A stretch of DNA of 64,000 nt from Streptomyces sp. L2 (GTDB lineage: Bacteria > Actinomycetota > Actinomycetes > Streptomycetales > Streptomycetaceae): positions 4,774,001 to 4,838,000 of the forward strand of contig NZ_QBDT01000001.1 of NCBI RefSeq assembly GCF_004124325.1. Direction: 5' to 3'. The translations under genes and the position numbers were made by a program. Below the pieces are notes generated by a model. That model had not been told where the DNA came from, did not search any database, and saw only the letters and a program-made list of their open reading frames with translations. This document shows, piece after piece, positions 8,103 to 18,656 of this stretch (the stretch's first letter is position 1; each line of letters opens with the position of its first letter).

Positions 8103-9482
8103 TCAACGACTCCCGGGCGTGCCCAGGGTGGTGAGCGCGTCGGTGTGCGCCCCGCCGGACTCCGCCACCACCTGGGCCACCGTCTGCGGTTCGCGCACCG
8201 TCGCGAACGCCACCCCGCCCGGGCCGTCCGCGCGGAAGCCGTAAATGCCCGGCCGGGCCAGGGAGTTGTACGCGTAGTGGTGCGCGAAGTAGTACGCCCC
8301 CGTGTCCAGCGCCGCCGCGTAGTCCCCCTGCTCCAGCAGCGGCAGCGCGCGCCCCTCGGCGAGCAGGTCGCCCGAGAAACAGGCCGGGCCCGCCACGTCC
8401 TGCACCACGTCCGGGCCCGGCTTCGGGTGCCCCTTGGCGTCGTACGCGGCGATGCGCAGCGGCCAGGCGCCCGGCGCGTACACCGTCCGCGTCGCCACCT
8501 GCACGCCCGCGTGGGTCACCGCGATCCGCCGCCCGCCGGCACTCTTGGCGTACTCCACCCGGGCCACCACCGTCCCGTGCCGGGCCAGCAGCGACCGCCC
8601 GAACTCCGTCACCAGCCCGTACCGCCCGTCGAACAGCCCCGGCACCTCCTCGGCCAGCACGCGCGCGTACCGCTCGTACGTCGGCGCCGCCACCTCCGAC
8701 GCGAAGTCCACCGACAGCCCGCCGCCGATGTCGAGCGTGTCGACCTGCCGCCGCCCGGCGCGCGCGTTGATCTCCTCCGCGAGCGCGTACGCCTCCGCCA
8801 CGCCCCGCGCCAGCAGCGGCAGCGGGATGCCCTGCGAGCCGGTGTGCGCGTGCAGCCGGGTCAGCCACGGCCGGTCCAGGAACGCCTGGACGACCCACTC
8901 GTGCGCCCCCTCGTCGCGCAGCGCCACCCCGAACTTCGAGGTCGCGGTCGCGGTGGAGGTCGCGCCGATCGTGCCGCCGCCGATCTGCGGGTTGACCCGG
9001 AGACCGAGCGGGGAGCGGGTGGGGGCCGGGGCGGACCGGACGAGGGCGTCCAGGCGGGCCAGCTCCTGCGGGTTGTCCGCGTTGACGGCGATGCCCAGGT
9101 CCAGCGCCTCGCGCAGCTCCGCCGGGGTCTTGGCGGGCGCGTCCAGCACGGTCCGGGACGTCGGCAGCCCGGCCGCGCGGGCCAGCGCCAGCTCGCCGGG
9201 GCTGGCCACCTCGGCGCCGATGCCCGCCTCGTGCAGCAGACGCAGCACCGGCACCAGCGGGGTGGCCTTCACCGCGAAGGCGTGCAGCACCGGGGTGCCG
9301 GGGGCGGCCACCGCGTCGAACGCCGCCCGCAGCGCCGCCGCCGACCGCCGGATGCCGGTGACGTCCAGCAGGCCCACCACGGCCGCGTCCGGGCCCAGCA
9401 GGCCCTGCTCCACCGCCCCGCGCACCGCGTCGTCCCGCCGGCCGGCGCGCTCGCGTGCCTCGGTCTCGATGTCCCGCTCCAC
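8103..9482 (-). CDS. Fold-type III PLP decarboxylase (diaminopimelate decarboxylase-like)
   Basis: A 459-residue enzyme of the LysA/ornithine decarboxylase fold. The PLP lysine is K72 in HAFAVKAT. The GGG loop (DIGGGLSVDF) binds the cofactor phosphate. The cysteine motif that is normally CESGD reads ACFSGDLL here, and GAYYFAHHYAYNS carries the conserved Tyr near the C-terminus. It decarboxylates a diamino acid or a related amino acid; the substrate is not certain, because the first ~40 residues and the CFSGD variant differ from standard LysA. It is divergent from hutU across 159 bases that include the hutU promoter. Confidence 0.82.
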   Translation of the reverse strand: MERDIETEARERAGRRDDAVRGAVEQGLLGPDAAVVGLLDVTGIRRSAAALRAAFDAVAAPGTPVLHAFAVKATPLVPVLRLLHEAGIGAEVASPGELALARAAGLPTSRTVLDAPAKTPAELREALDLGIAVNADNPQELARLDALVRSAPAPTRSPLGLRVNPQIGGGTIGATSTATATSKFGVALRDEGAHEWVVQAFLDRPWLTRLHAHTGSQGIPLPLLARGVAEAYALAEEINARAGRRQVDTLDIGGGLSVDFASEVAAPTYERYARVLAEEVPGLFDGRYGLVTEFGRSLLARHGTVVARVEYAKSAGGRRIAVTHAGVQVATRTVYAPGAWPLRIAAYDAKGHPKPGPDVVQDVAGPACFSGDLLAEGRALPLLEQGDYAAALDTGAYYFAHHYAYNSLARPGIYGFRADGPGGVAFATVREPQTVAQVVAESGGAHTDALTTLGTPGSR

Positions 9483-9579
9483 GGCTTTTCCCCTCGCGTC
9501 CGCGTCGGAGACGCCCGTGCGCGCCCCGGCTGCATCCAGCCAAACACCGACGGCGCGGGAACGGGACCGGGACGCCGTA

Positions 9580-9608
9580 TTGACTAGTTCTATTCAGAGA
9601 GACAGGAT
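9580..9608 (+). promoter_or_regulatory. Predicted hutU promoter
   Basis: TTGACT (9580-9585), a 17-base spacer and CAGGAT (9603-9608) make a good vegetative-type promoter. A strong ribosome site, AGGAGGAGG (9627-9635), follows, and hutU starts at 9642. Confidence 0.6.
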
Positions 9609-9617
9609 GTGAATAGA
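9589..9617. promoter_or_regulatory. Candidate hut operator, inverted repeat across the -10
   Basis: TCTATTC (9589-9595) and GAATAGA (9611-9617) are perfect 7-base inverted repeats with centres 22 bases apart, about two helical turns. They flank the predicted -10 of hutU, a suitable place for a repressor or inducer-sensing regulator. No regulator gene for the operon is present in the window. Confidence 0.5.
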
Positions 9618-9641
9618 CATAGGCACAGGAGGAGGCAGACG

Positions 9642-11302
<1,661 letters not shown>

Positions 11303-11306
<4 letters not shown>

Positions 11307-12655
11307 GCGTGGGGAGGGGCGGGGACGGCGACTCCCCGGTGGGGGCGGGCGTTCCGTCGCCGTCTGCGGGTTCGGCTGTGCCCACCCGTTCCGCCCTGCG
11401 GAACGATTGCCCACAGCCGATACGGCCTGACGCTGCTTCCTCCTTTCAGGAGATGTGGGCCGAGTTGTTGCCCGTCGGGCGGCATGCCGAGTCCGGGGGG
11501 TATCGGCGGTTCGCCTGGTCCGGGGCCGATGCCGAGTGCCGGAGTTGGTTCGAGGAGCAGGCCCGGGGGCGGGGGCTGGCGTACGAGGTGGACCGGAACG
11601 GGAACCAGTGGGCCTGGCTGGGGGATCCCGCTGACGGGGATGCCGTGGTCACCGGGTCGCACCTGGACTCCGTGCCGGACGGAGGGGCCTTCGACGGGCC
11701 CCTCGGGGTCGTGTCCTCCTTCGCCGCACTGGACGAACTGCGCGGCAGAGGCTCGGAGTTCACGAGGCCCCTGGGCATCGTGAACTTCGGGGACGAGGAG
11801 GGGGCCCGGTTCGGGCTCGCCTGTGTCGGTTCCCGGCTCACCGCCGGGGAGCTGACCGTCGAGCAGGCGCACCGCCTGACCGACGGCGACGGCCTGAGCC
11901 TCCCGAGGGCCATGGAGGCCGCCGGGTACGACCCCGAGGCGATCGGTGCCGACCCCGAGCGGCTCTCCCGGATCGGCGCCTTCGTCGAACTCCACGTCGA
12001 ACAGGGGCGGGCCCTGGACCTCTCCGGGGACCGGGTCGGCATCGCCAGCTCCATCTGGCCGCACGGCCGCTGGCGGTTCGACTTCCGGGGCGAGGCCAAC
12101 CACGCCGGCACCACCCGGCTGGTCGACCGGCACGACCCGATGCTGTCGTACGCCGAGACCGTCCTCGCCGCCCGCCGCGAGGCCGAACTCGCCGGTGCCG
12201 TCGCCACCTTCGGCAAGATCTCGGTCGAACCCAACGGCGTCAACGCCATCCCCTCACTGGTGCGTGGCTGGCTCGACTCCCGCGCCGCCGACCAGGAGAC
12301 CCTCGACACCGTCGTCGGCGGCATCGAGAAGGCGGCCCGGGAGTACGCGGACGCCCACGGCATCGACCTCGGCGTCGTCCGGGAGTCCTTCACCCCCGTC
12401 GTCGAGTTCGACCACGCCCTGCGTGACGAACTCGCCCGCATCCTCGGCCGGGACACCGAACTGAAGGTGCCCGTGCTCGGAACCGGCGCCGGACACGACG
12501 CCGGAATCCTCTCCGGGCGCGTCCCGACCGCCATGCTGTTCGTGCGCAACCCCACCGGCGTCTCGCACTCCCCGGCCGAGTTCGCGGCCGAGGACGACTG
12601 CGTGGCCGGTGTCCACGCGCTCGCCGACGTACTGGAAGGACTGGCCTGCAGGTGA
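11303..12655 (+). CDS. M20-family amidohydrolase (allantoate amidohydrolase-like) in hut operon
   Basis: 450 residues from the GTG that overlaps the hutU stop. This is an M20 zinc/manganese hydrolase of the allantoate amidohydrolase/N-carbamoyl-amino-acid hydrolase branch. Metal ligands are visible in [26 protein letters not shown] and near the C-terminus VSHSPAEF. The dimerisation-domain motif GEANHAGTT is present. Lying between hutU and hutF, where no HutG is present, it may hydrolyse N-formylglutamate to glutamate and formate; that is inference. The true start is uncertain, because the first ~45 codons cover a dispersed repeat and are Pro/Ser-rich. The conserved part begins at the ATG at 11453. 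Confidence 0.85.
11372..11420. repeat. Dispersed inverted repeat at hutU-amidohydrolase junction
   Basis: A 49-base hairpin: TCGGCTGTG (11372-11380) pairs with CACAGCCGA (11412-11420), and CGTTCCGC (11387-11394) pairs with GCGGAACG (11398-11405), with an internal loop between the two stems. This resembles a hairpin repeat that recurs in Streptomyces intergenic regions. Its position argues that translation of the amidohydrolase may start downstream of it. Confidence 0.7.
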
Positions 12656-13989
12656 CTCAGGGAACCTACTGGTTGGAGCACGCCTGGCTCGGCGGGAACA
12701 CCGAGCCGGGCGTGGCCCTGGAGGTGCGCGACGGCCGGATCGCCGCCGTCCGCACCGGCACGCCCGCCCCGCCGCCCGGCGCGGAGGTGCTGCGCGGCCT
12801 CACGCTGCCGGGCCTCGCCGACGCGCACAGCCACGCCTTCCACCGGGCGCTGCGCGGCACCGTGCAGGTCGGCTCCGGCACCTTCTGGACCTGGCGCGAG
12901 GTGATGTACTCGGTCGCCGACCGGCTGACCCCGGACACCTACCACGCGCTGGCCCGCGCGGTGTACGCCGAGATGGCCCTCGCCGGCGTCACCTGCGTCG
13001 GCGAGTTCCACTACCTGCACCACGCCCCCGGCGGCACCTCCTACGCCGACCCGAACGCGATGGGCGAGGCGCTGATCGCGGCCGCCGCCGAGGCAGGCAT
13101 CCGCATCACCCTCCTCGACACCGCCTACCTCTCCGCGGGCTTCGGGCAGCCGCCCAACGACCACCAGCTGCGCTTCTGCGACGGCAGCGCGGCGGCCTGG
13201 GCCGAACGCTGTTCAGTTCTCAAGGAACGGGATCACGCGCGGATCGGAGCGGCCGTCCACTCTGTACGGGCCGTGCCCGCCGACCAGTTGGCGACCGTCG
13301 CGGGCTGGGCCGAGGAGCGGCGGGCCCCGCTCCATGTGCACCTGTCCGAGCAGACCGCCGAGAACGACGCCTGCCTGGAGGCCCACGGCTGCACGCCGAC
13401 CCGGCTGCTCGCCGACCACGGCGTCCTCGGGCCGCGCACCACCGGCGTGCACAACACCCACCTCACCGGCGAGGACATCGCCCTGCTCGGCGGCTCCGGC
13501 ACCGGCACCTGCATGTGCCCGACGACCGAGCGCGACCTGGCCGACGGCATCGGACCGGCGGTCGCCCTCCAGCAGGCCGGCTCCCCGCTCTCCCTCGGCT
13601 CCGACAGCCACGCCGTCATCGACCTGCTCGAAGAGGCGCGCGCGATGGAGCTGAACGAGCGGCTGCGCACCCGCACCCGGGGCCACTGGACGGCCGCGGC
13701 CCTGCTGCGCGCCGCGTCCGCGGACGGTCACGCCGCCCTGGGCTGGCAGGACGCGGGCGCCCTGCGCGCGGGGGCACTCGCCGACTTCACGACGATCGCC
13801 CTCGACTCGGTCAGGACAGCGGGCCCGGAGCCCAGGCTCGGCGCCGAGACGGCCGTATTCGCGGCGACCGCGGCGGACGTGCGCCACACGGTCGTGGGCG
13901 GACGGCACGTCGTGCGCGACGGAGCGCACGCGCTCGTGCCGGACGTCCCGCGGGCACTGTCGGACGCCGTCGCAGCCCTGCGCGACTGA
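12652..13989 (+). CDS. hutF: Formimidoylglutamate deiminase
   Basis: A 445-residue amidohydrolase-superfamily enzyme that converts N-formimino-L-glutamate to N-formyl-L-glutamate and ammonia. Metal-site motifs are [13 protein letters not shown] near residue 60, HVHLSEQ in the middle and GSDSH toward the C-terminus. These distinguish HutF from the hydrolase HutE/HutG routes. The GTG start overlaps the stop of the M20 gene (GTGA), so the two are coupled. It commits the cell to the N-formylglutamate branch of histidine breakdown. Confidence 0.93.
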   Translation: MTQGTYWLEHAWLGGNTEPGVALEVRDGRIAAVRTGTPAPPPGAEVLRGLTLPGLADAHSHAFHRALRGTVQVGSGTFWTWREVMYSVADRLTPDTYHALARAVYAEMALAGVTCVGEFHYLHHAPGGTSYADPNAMGEALIAAAAEAGIRITLLDTAYLSAGFGQPPNDHQLRFCDGSAAAWAERCSVLKERDHARIGAAVHSVRAVPADQLATVAGWAEERRAPLHVHLSEQTAENDACLEAHGCTPTRLLADHGVLGPRTTGVHNTHLTGEDIALLGGSGTGTCMCPTTERDLADGIGPAVALQQAGSPLSLGSDSHAVIDLLEEARAMELNERLRTRTRGHWTAAALLRAASADGHAALGWQDAGALRAGALADFTTIALDSVRTAGPEPRLGAETAVFAATAADVRHTVVGGRHVVRDGAHALVPDVPRALSDAVAALRD

Positions 13990-14015
13990 ACCCCACCGCC
14001 ACCCACGAGGACACC

Positions 14016-15191
14016 ATGAGCAGCAGCACCGTCATCACCAACATCGCCACGCTGGTCACCAACGATCCCTCCCTCGGCGACAACTCTCCCCTCGGTCTGA
14101 TCCAGGACGCGGCCGTCGTCATCGAGGGCGACCGCGTCGCGTGGACCGGTGAATCAAGCAAAGCACCCGCCACTGACAACCGGGTCGACGCGGGCGGCCG
14201 GGCGGTGCTGCCGGGCTTCGTGGACTCCCACTCCCACCTGGTCTTCGCCGGCGACCGCACACAGGAGTTCAACGCCCGCATGTCGGGCCGCTCCTACACG
14301 GCGGGCGGCATCCGCACGACCGTCGCGGCCACCCGCGCCGCGAGCGACGCGGAACTGGAGGCCAACCTCACCCGTTACCTCGGTGAGGCGCTCCGCCAGG
14401 GCACGACCACGTTCGAGACGAAGTCCGGCTACGGGCTCACCGTCGAGGACGAGGCCCGCGCCCTGCGTATCGCCGCCGCCCACACCGACGAGGTGACGTA
14501 CCTCGGCGCGCACATCGTCTCGCCCGACTACGCCGACGACCCGGCGGCCTACGTCGCCCTCGTCACCGGCGAGATGCTGGACGCCTGCGCGCCGCACGCC
14601 CGCTGGATCGACGTCTTCTGCGAGAAGGGCGCCTTCGACGGCGACCAGGCCCGCGCGATCCTCACCGCCGGCAAGGCGAGGGGCCTGCACCCGCGCATCC
14701 ACGCCAACCAGCTGTCCTACGGCCCCGGCGTCCAGCTCGCCGTCGAACTGGACGCGGCCAGCGCCGACCACTGCACCCACCTCACGGACGCCGACGTCGA
14801 CGCCCTGGCGAGCGGCGACACCGTCGCCACCCTCCTCCCCGGCGCCGAGTTCTCCACCCGCGCCGAGTGGCCCGACGCGCGCCGCCTGCTGGACGCGGGC
14901 GTCACCGTCGCCCTCTCCACCGACTGCAACCCGGGCTCCTCCTTCACCTCCTCGGTCCCCTTCTGCATCGCGCTGGCCGTCCGCGACATGCGGATGACCC
15001 CGGACGAGGCGGTCTGGGCGGCCACGGCGGGCGGCGCGGCGGCCCTGCGCCGGACCGACATCGGCCGCCTGACCCCCGGCGCCCGCGCCGACCTCACCCT
15101 CCTCGACGCCCCCAGCCACGTCCACCTGGCCTACCGCCCGGGCGTCCCGCTGGTCAGCGGGGTGTGGCGGGCAGGAGAGCGGCGGCTCTGA
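14016..15191 (+). CDS. hutI: Imidazolonepropionase
   Basis: A 391-residue metal-dependent amidohydrolase that opens the imidazolone ring to give formiminoglutamate, step three of the pathway. It shows [15 protein letters not shown] (metal His pair), RSYTAGGI (substrate loop), IHANQLS and STDCNPGSS with the metal Asp. The ATG at 14016 has a weak CGAGGA site. It is the last gene of the hut operon, 26 bases after hutF, and a strong hairpin follows. Confidence 0.96.
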   Translation: MSSSTVITNIATLVTNDPSLGDNSPLGLIQDAAVVIEGDRVAWTGESSKAPATDNRVDAGGRAVLPGFVDSHSHLVFAGDRTQEFNARMSGRSYTAGGIRTTVAATRAASDAELEANLTRYLGEALRQGTTTFETKSGYGLTVEDEARALRIAAAHTDEVTYLGAHIVSPDYADDPAAYVALVTGEMLDACAPHARWIDVFCEKGAFDGDQARAILTAGKARGLHPRIHANQLSYGPGVQLAVELDAASADHCTHLTDADVDALASGDTVATLLPGAEFSTRAEWPDARRLLDAGVTVALSTDCNPGSSFTSSVPFCIALAVRDMRMTPDEAVWAATAGGAAALRRTDIGRLTPGARADLTLLDAPSHVHLAYRPGVPLVSGVWRAGERRL

Positions 15192-15297
15192 CCCGGCGGT
15201 CGCGGCGGTCACGGAGGTCGCGCCGTTATGTGGGCGGAGCCGCATAGCGGTGGAGGCACGGGGTACCCAGCAACCGGACCTCTGCCCGAACACGGAG

Positions 15298-15329
15298 AAG
15301 CGGTCCGGCGTCGTGACGCCGGACCGCTT
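15298..15329. terminator. Bidirectional hairpin between hutI and the sigma factor gene
   Basis: A 15-bp perfect stem (15298-15312 with 15315-15329; AAGCGGTCCGGCGTC and its complement) with a two-base centre. It lies between convergent stop codons, and the stem has A/T at its outer ends. Confidence 0.8.
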
Positions 15330-15365
15330 CAACAGGGAGGACAGGGCCGCGTGGGCGGCCGGCGG

Positions 15366-16259
15366 TCACTCCTCCAGGGTCAGGCCCCTGCGCAGCCGTA
15401 CCAGGGTGCGCGACAGCAGCCGGGACACATGCATTTGTGAGATGCCGAGTTCCTCGCCGATCTCCGACTGGGTCATGCCCCCGACGAACCGCAGCGAGAG
15501 GATCTTCCGGTCCCGGGCCGGCAGTCCGGCGATCAGCGGCTTGAGCGACTCGACGTACTCGATGCCCTCCAGCCCGTGGTCCTCGTACCCGATGCGGTCC
15601 GCGAGCGCGCCCTCGGTCTCGTCCTCCTCGGGCTGGGCGTCCAGGGAGGAGGCGGTGTAGGCGTTCGAGGCGGCCATGCCCTCGACGACCTCGTCGTTGG
15701 AGATGCCGAGGCGCTCGGCCAGTTCCGCCACGGTGGGCGCGCGGTCCAGCTGCTGGGCCAGCTCGTCGCCGGCCTTGGCCAGGTCGAGCCGCAGCTCCTG
15801 CAGCCGGCGCGGTACGCGCACGGACCACGACGTGTCGCGGAAGAAGCGCTTGATCTCGCCGATGATGGTCGGCATCGCGAAGGTGGGGAATTCCACACCC
15901 CGCGCGAGTTCGAAGCGGTCGATCGCCTTGATCAGGCCGATGGTGCCGACCTGGATGATGTCCTCCATCGGCTCGCTGCGGGAGCGGAAGCGGGAGGCGG
16001 CGAACTTCACGAGCGCGAGGTTCAGCTCGACGAGCGTGTTGCGGACGTACGAGTACTCGTGCGTCCCCTCCTCCAGCGATTCGAGCCGCTCGAAGAGGGT
16101 CTTGGACAGGGCCCTCGCGTCCACCGGGCCGATCTCGTCGTACGGGGGGATCTCCGGGAGGCCCTCGAAGGGGTCGAGGGAATGGATGGGATCCAGCTGT
16201 TCCGGTGGGGGTGTCGACGTCGCCGTATGGGTATGCGATGCGTCGAGCCGGGGTGACAT
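15366..16259 (-). CDS. sigI: SigB/SigF-family alternative sigma factor
   Basis: 297 residues with sigma-70 regions 2, 3 and 4: region 2 has EDIIQVGTIGLIKAIDRFE and FPTFAMPTIIGEIKRFFRD; region 4 has MTQSEIGEELGISQMHVSRLL at the C-terminus. This is the group 3 stress/development type (SigB/SigF). The ATG at 16259 has GGAGG five bases upstream; an earlier ATG at 16283 has none. Transcription is away from a STAS antagonist and an HATPase anti-sigma gene, the expected partner switch. From memory, sigI of S. coelicolor sits beside the hut genes with arsI/prsI, so I use that name with moderate confidence. Confidence 0.88.
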   Translation of the reverse strand: MSPRLDASHTHTATSTPPPEQLDPIHSLDPFEGLPEIPPYDEIGPVDARALSKTLFERLESLEEGTHEYSYVRNTLVELNLALVKFAASRFRSRSEPMEDIIQVGTIGLIKAIDRFELARGVEFPTFAMPTIIGEIKRFFRDTSWSVRVPRRLQELRLDLAKAGDELAQQLDRAPTVAELAERLGISNDEVVEGMAASNAYTASSLDAQPEEDETEGALADRIGYEDHGLEGIEYVESLKPLIAGLPARDRKILSLRFVGGMTQSEIGEELGISQMHVSRLLSRTLVRLRRGLTLEE

Positions 16260-16505
16260 GGTGTCCTCCATCGTTCTCGGCATATGGCTGCCGAAGCCAG
16301 TACGTGCACTGCGGTGTGCGGCGCCTCCAAAGCCGGCGTGTAGCGGAAGGTGTTCCTACTAGCCCTATCGGCTCCACCAGCGTGTTGCAAGTGCGTTACA
16401 TGGTGTTATGTCCGATTGTGAGAGGTTGTTCGGGTGTCGGAGTGCGGATCGAAGGCGTAATGTTCGAGGGCATCGACAGCCACGGCCTCGGGAGAGAGAG
16501 ACGGC

Positions 16506-16883
16506 ATGGACCACGGGACGGTCGGCAGCGCACAGTCTGGCCGGCTTCTGGTGGAGGTACGGGAAGAGGGTTCCAGCGCCGTTGTGACACCGGCTGGTGA
16601 GCTCGATCACCACACCGCCGATCTTCTGCGCGAGCCGCTCGACGACCTCCTGTCCAAGGGATTCTCCCGGCTGGTGGTGGACTGCTCGCGCCTGGAGTTC
16701 TGCGACTCCACGGGGCTGAACGTCCTCCTGGGGGCCCGGCTGAAGGCGGATGCCGCGGGCGGCGGGGTGCACCTGGCGGGGATGCTCCCGGTGGTGGCCC
16801 GCGTGTTCGAGATCACGGGGGCGGAGGCGGTCTTCACCGTCCACGACTCCGTCGAGGCGGCCCTGGCCGACGAGACCGGCTGA
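16506..16883 (+). CDS. STAS-domain anti-sigma factor antagonist
   Basis: 125 residues, a single STAS domain of the SpoIIAA/RsbV type. The phosphorylatable serine is S68 in EFCDSTGLNVLL. In the unphosphorylated form such proteins bind and sequester the HATPase anti-sigma factor and so free the sigma factor. The gene is divergent from the sigma factor and is followed by the anti-sigma gene 206 bases downstream. It probably corresponds to the antagonist of the SigI system (arsI). Confidence 0.88.
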   Translation: MDHGTVGSAQSGRLLVEVREEGSSAVVTPAGELDHHTADLLREPLDDLLSKGFSRLVVDCSRLEFCDSTGLNVLLGARLKADAAGGGVHLAGMLPVVARVFEITGAEAVFTVHDSVEAALADETG

Positions 16884-17089
16884 GGCCCCGCCCGGCCCGC
16901 TCCGGGTGACCTCCCCCGCGGACGCCTCCGCGCGCCGCTCCGGCCCCGCCGGAACATGGGGGGTGTTCCACAGGATCGGTCGGGCAGGAGAGATCCTGAA
17001 ACACGTCGGACGCCCGGCCGGGACGCGCTCGGGTACCGACGGAAGCTGATGTGAATCGTGAACTGGTGAATCGGTGAGGTGAAGCGCTG

Positions 17090-17668
17090 ATGAGCACCAC
17101 CCGGCCTTACTCGCCGGGCGACCGCGGCCCGGAGCCGAGCGGCGCTTCCGGGGCGTCCGAGGGGGGTGCGCCGGGCGACGGCGCGTCCACGGGGGCAGCC
17201 GCGCCGTCCGTGCCCGGCGCGCCGACCGCGCCGTCCGAGGGTGCGCAGGCCGTCCGGGGGCGGCAGATCCGCCGGCTGCGGCTGGACGGCGAGAGCGGGG
17301 TCGTTCCCATGGCCCGCGACTTCGCCCGCCAGGCGCTGTACGCGTGGGGCTGGCTGCCGGCCGCCTCCGCGGACCAGCGGGCCGCCGCGGAGGACGTGCT
17401 GCTCGTCGTCTCCGAACTGGTCACCAACGCGTGTCTGCATGCCGAGGGGCCCGAGGAGCTGTTCCTCGCCCAGGACAAGAAGGTCATCCGGGTGGAGGTG
17501 TCCGACCGGGGTACCGGGCGGCCTGCCCCTCGCACCCCGCACCGCGCGGGGCGGCCCGGCGGCCACGGCATGTTCATCGTGCAGCGGCTCTGTCTCGACT
17601 GGGGGGTCGTGCGGACGCCGGGGGAGTCGGGCAAGACGGTCTGGGCGGAGCTGGGGGCGCCGGCCTAG
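17090..17668 (+). CDS. HATPase anti-sigma factor / serine kinase
   Basis: 192 residues. A disordered Gly/Ser/Ala/Pro-rich first ~55 residues precedes a GHKL ATPase domain. The N-box is SELVTNACLHAEG with N113; the G boxes are DRGTGRPAPR and GGHGMFIVQRL. It belongs to the SpoIIAB/RsbW family, which binds the sigma factor and phosphorylates the STAS antagonist. The ATG at 17090 follows GGTGAAG. The likely role is inhibitor of the divergent sigma factor. Confidence 0.85.
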   Translation: MSTTRPYSPGDRGPEPSGASGASEGGAPGDGASTGAAAPSVPGAPTAPSEGAQAVRGRQIRRLRLDGESGVVPMARDFARQALYAWGWLPAASADQRAAAEDVLLVVSELVTNACLHAEGPEELFLAQDKKVIRVEVSDRGTGRPAPRTPHRAGRPGGHGMFIVQRLCLDWGVVRTPGESGKTVWAELGAPA

Positions 17669-17735
17669 GGCGGCGCGCCTGCCTGGGCGGCGCCTTTGCG
17701 GGGTGCGGTGCGTTGTCGTCCACCCGGCCGGTGGG

Positions 17736-17797
17736 GGCTTGTCGCGCACACGCGGCGGAGCCGCATGTCGATACAGCCCCGCGCCCCTTCGGGGCGC
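17736..17797. repeat. Dispersed repeat (family B) with terminator-like hairpins
   Basis: This contains CGCGGCGGAGCCGC and the hairpin GCGCCCC-TTC-GGGGCGC (17781-17797). The same ~65-base sequence recurs at 38110-38175 and, inverted, at 41134-41198. Here it follows the anti-sigma gene and may end its transcript. Confidence 0.75.
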
Positions 17798-17916
17798 GTC
17801 CCCACCCACAATCGCCACAACTCTCGTGTGTGATGTGTCTTCCTTCCTCATGGGCCCCGGCGTACCTTGACGGCCAAATCTGATGTGCCGTCAGGAATGA
17901 ATGGGGTGGACCGACC

Positions 17917-18627
17917 GTGTCGTACCCGAAGCGAACCGCCGCGCTCGTGTCCGCCGCGGCACTGGCCGGTCCGGTGCTGTTGCTGGCCGCGCCGGCCGCA
18001 CATGCCACCGTCGTCGACGTCAACTACCAGTGCAAGACGCCGATCGGGGCCAAGAGTGCCGTCTCGCCGATCGACATCAAGGGTGTCAAGAGCGGCAGCG
18101 GCTACACGATCACCATGTCCTGGCAGAAGGGCGTCTCCTCCAGCCCCGTCGAGCTGGGCAAGGGTGCGATGAAGCCGAGTGCCACCATCAGGCTCGGCGG
18201 CGCCGACAGCGGCACCCTCGCCGTCAGCGGGCCCGCCAACTCGGCCGCGATTCCCGCCAACACCCCCATCAAGATCAGCGACTTGAGCGGCACCTACACG
18301 CCGAAGAGGACCGGCAAGGTCACCTTCACGCCCGCGACGCTCACCATCAAGGCGCTCGGCACGACCACGACCTGCACTCCGGCCAACAACCCCGCGCCGG
18401 CCCTGACCCTGGACGTGACGGCGGCCGGCGGCGGCTCCGCCAACGGCAACGCGCGGTCCCCCTCCGGCTCCTCCGGTTCTTCGGGCCAGACCGACGGCGG
18501 GCAGCTCCCGCAGACCGGCCCCGAGGACTCCACCATCGCCCTGGGCACCCTCGGCGGCACCGTCCTCCTCGCGGGAGCCGCCGGTGCGCTGTGGCTGACC
18601 CGGCGGAACCAGCCCGTACGCCGCTGA
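17917..18627 (+). CDS. Exported surface protein with LPQTG sortase signal
   Basis: 236 residues with a signal peptide cut after about residue 30 (PAAHA). One ~125-residue beta-rich domain follows, bounded by C39 (NYQCKTPIG) and C153 (TTTTCTPA), probably a disulfide. A Ser/Gly linker leads to LPQTG at 197-201, a hydrophobic span and the basic tail RRNQPVRR. This is a complete cell-wall sorting signal. The domain is clearly homologous to the second domain of the protein at 20656-21960. It is the first gene of the surface locus; the GTG start follows at a distance from the family B repeat. Function is unknown. Confidence 0.83.
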   Translation: MSYPKRTAALVSAAALAGPVLLLAAPAAHATVVDVNYQCKTPIGAKSAVSPIDIKGVKSGSGYTITMSWQKGVSSSPVELGKGAMKPSATIRLGGADSGTLAVSGPANSAAIPANTPIKISDLSGTYTPKRTGKVTFTPATLTIKALGTTTTCTPANNPAPALTLDVTAAGGGSANGNARSPSGSSGSSGQTDGGQLPQTGPEDSTIALGTLGGTVLLAGAAGALWLTRRNQPVRR

Positions 18628-18656
18628 CCCGCAGCCGACGACCGCTGGAGCCGCCG

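Noticed and set aside
12609..14015. N-terminal part of an 860-codon frame ending with hutI
   Set aside because: It is an out-of-frame Arg/Pro-rich shadow of hutF; hutI proper starts at ATG 14016.
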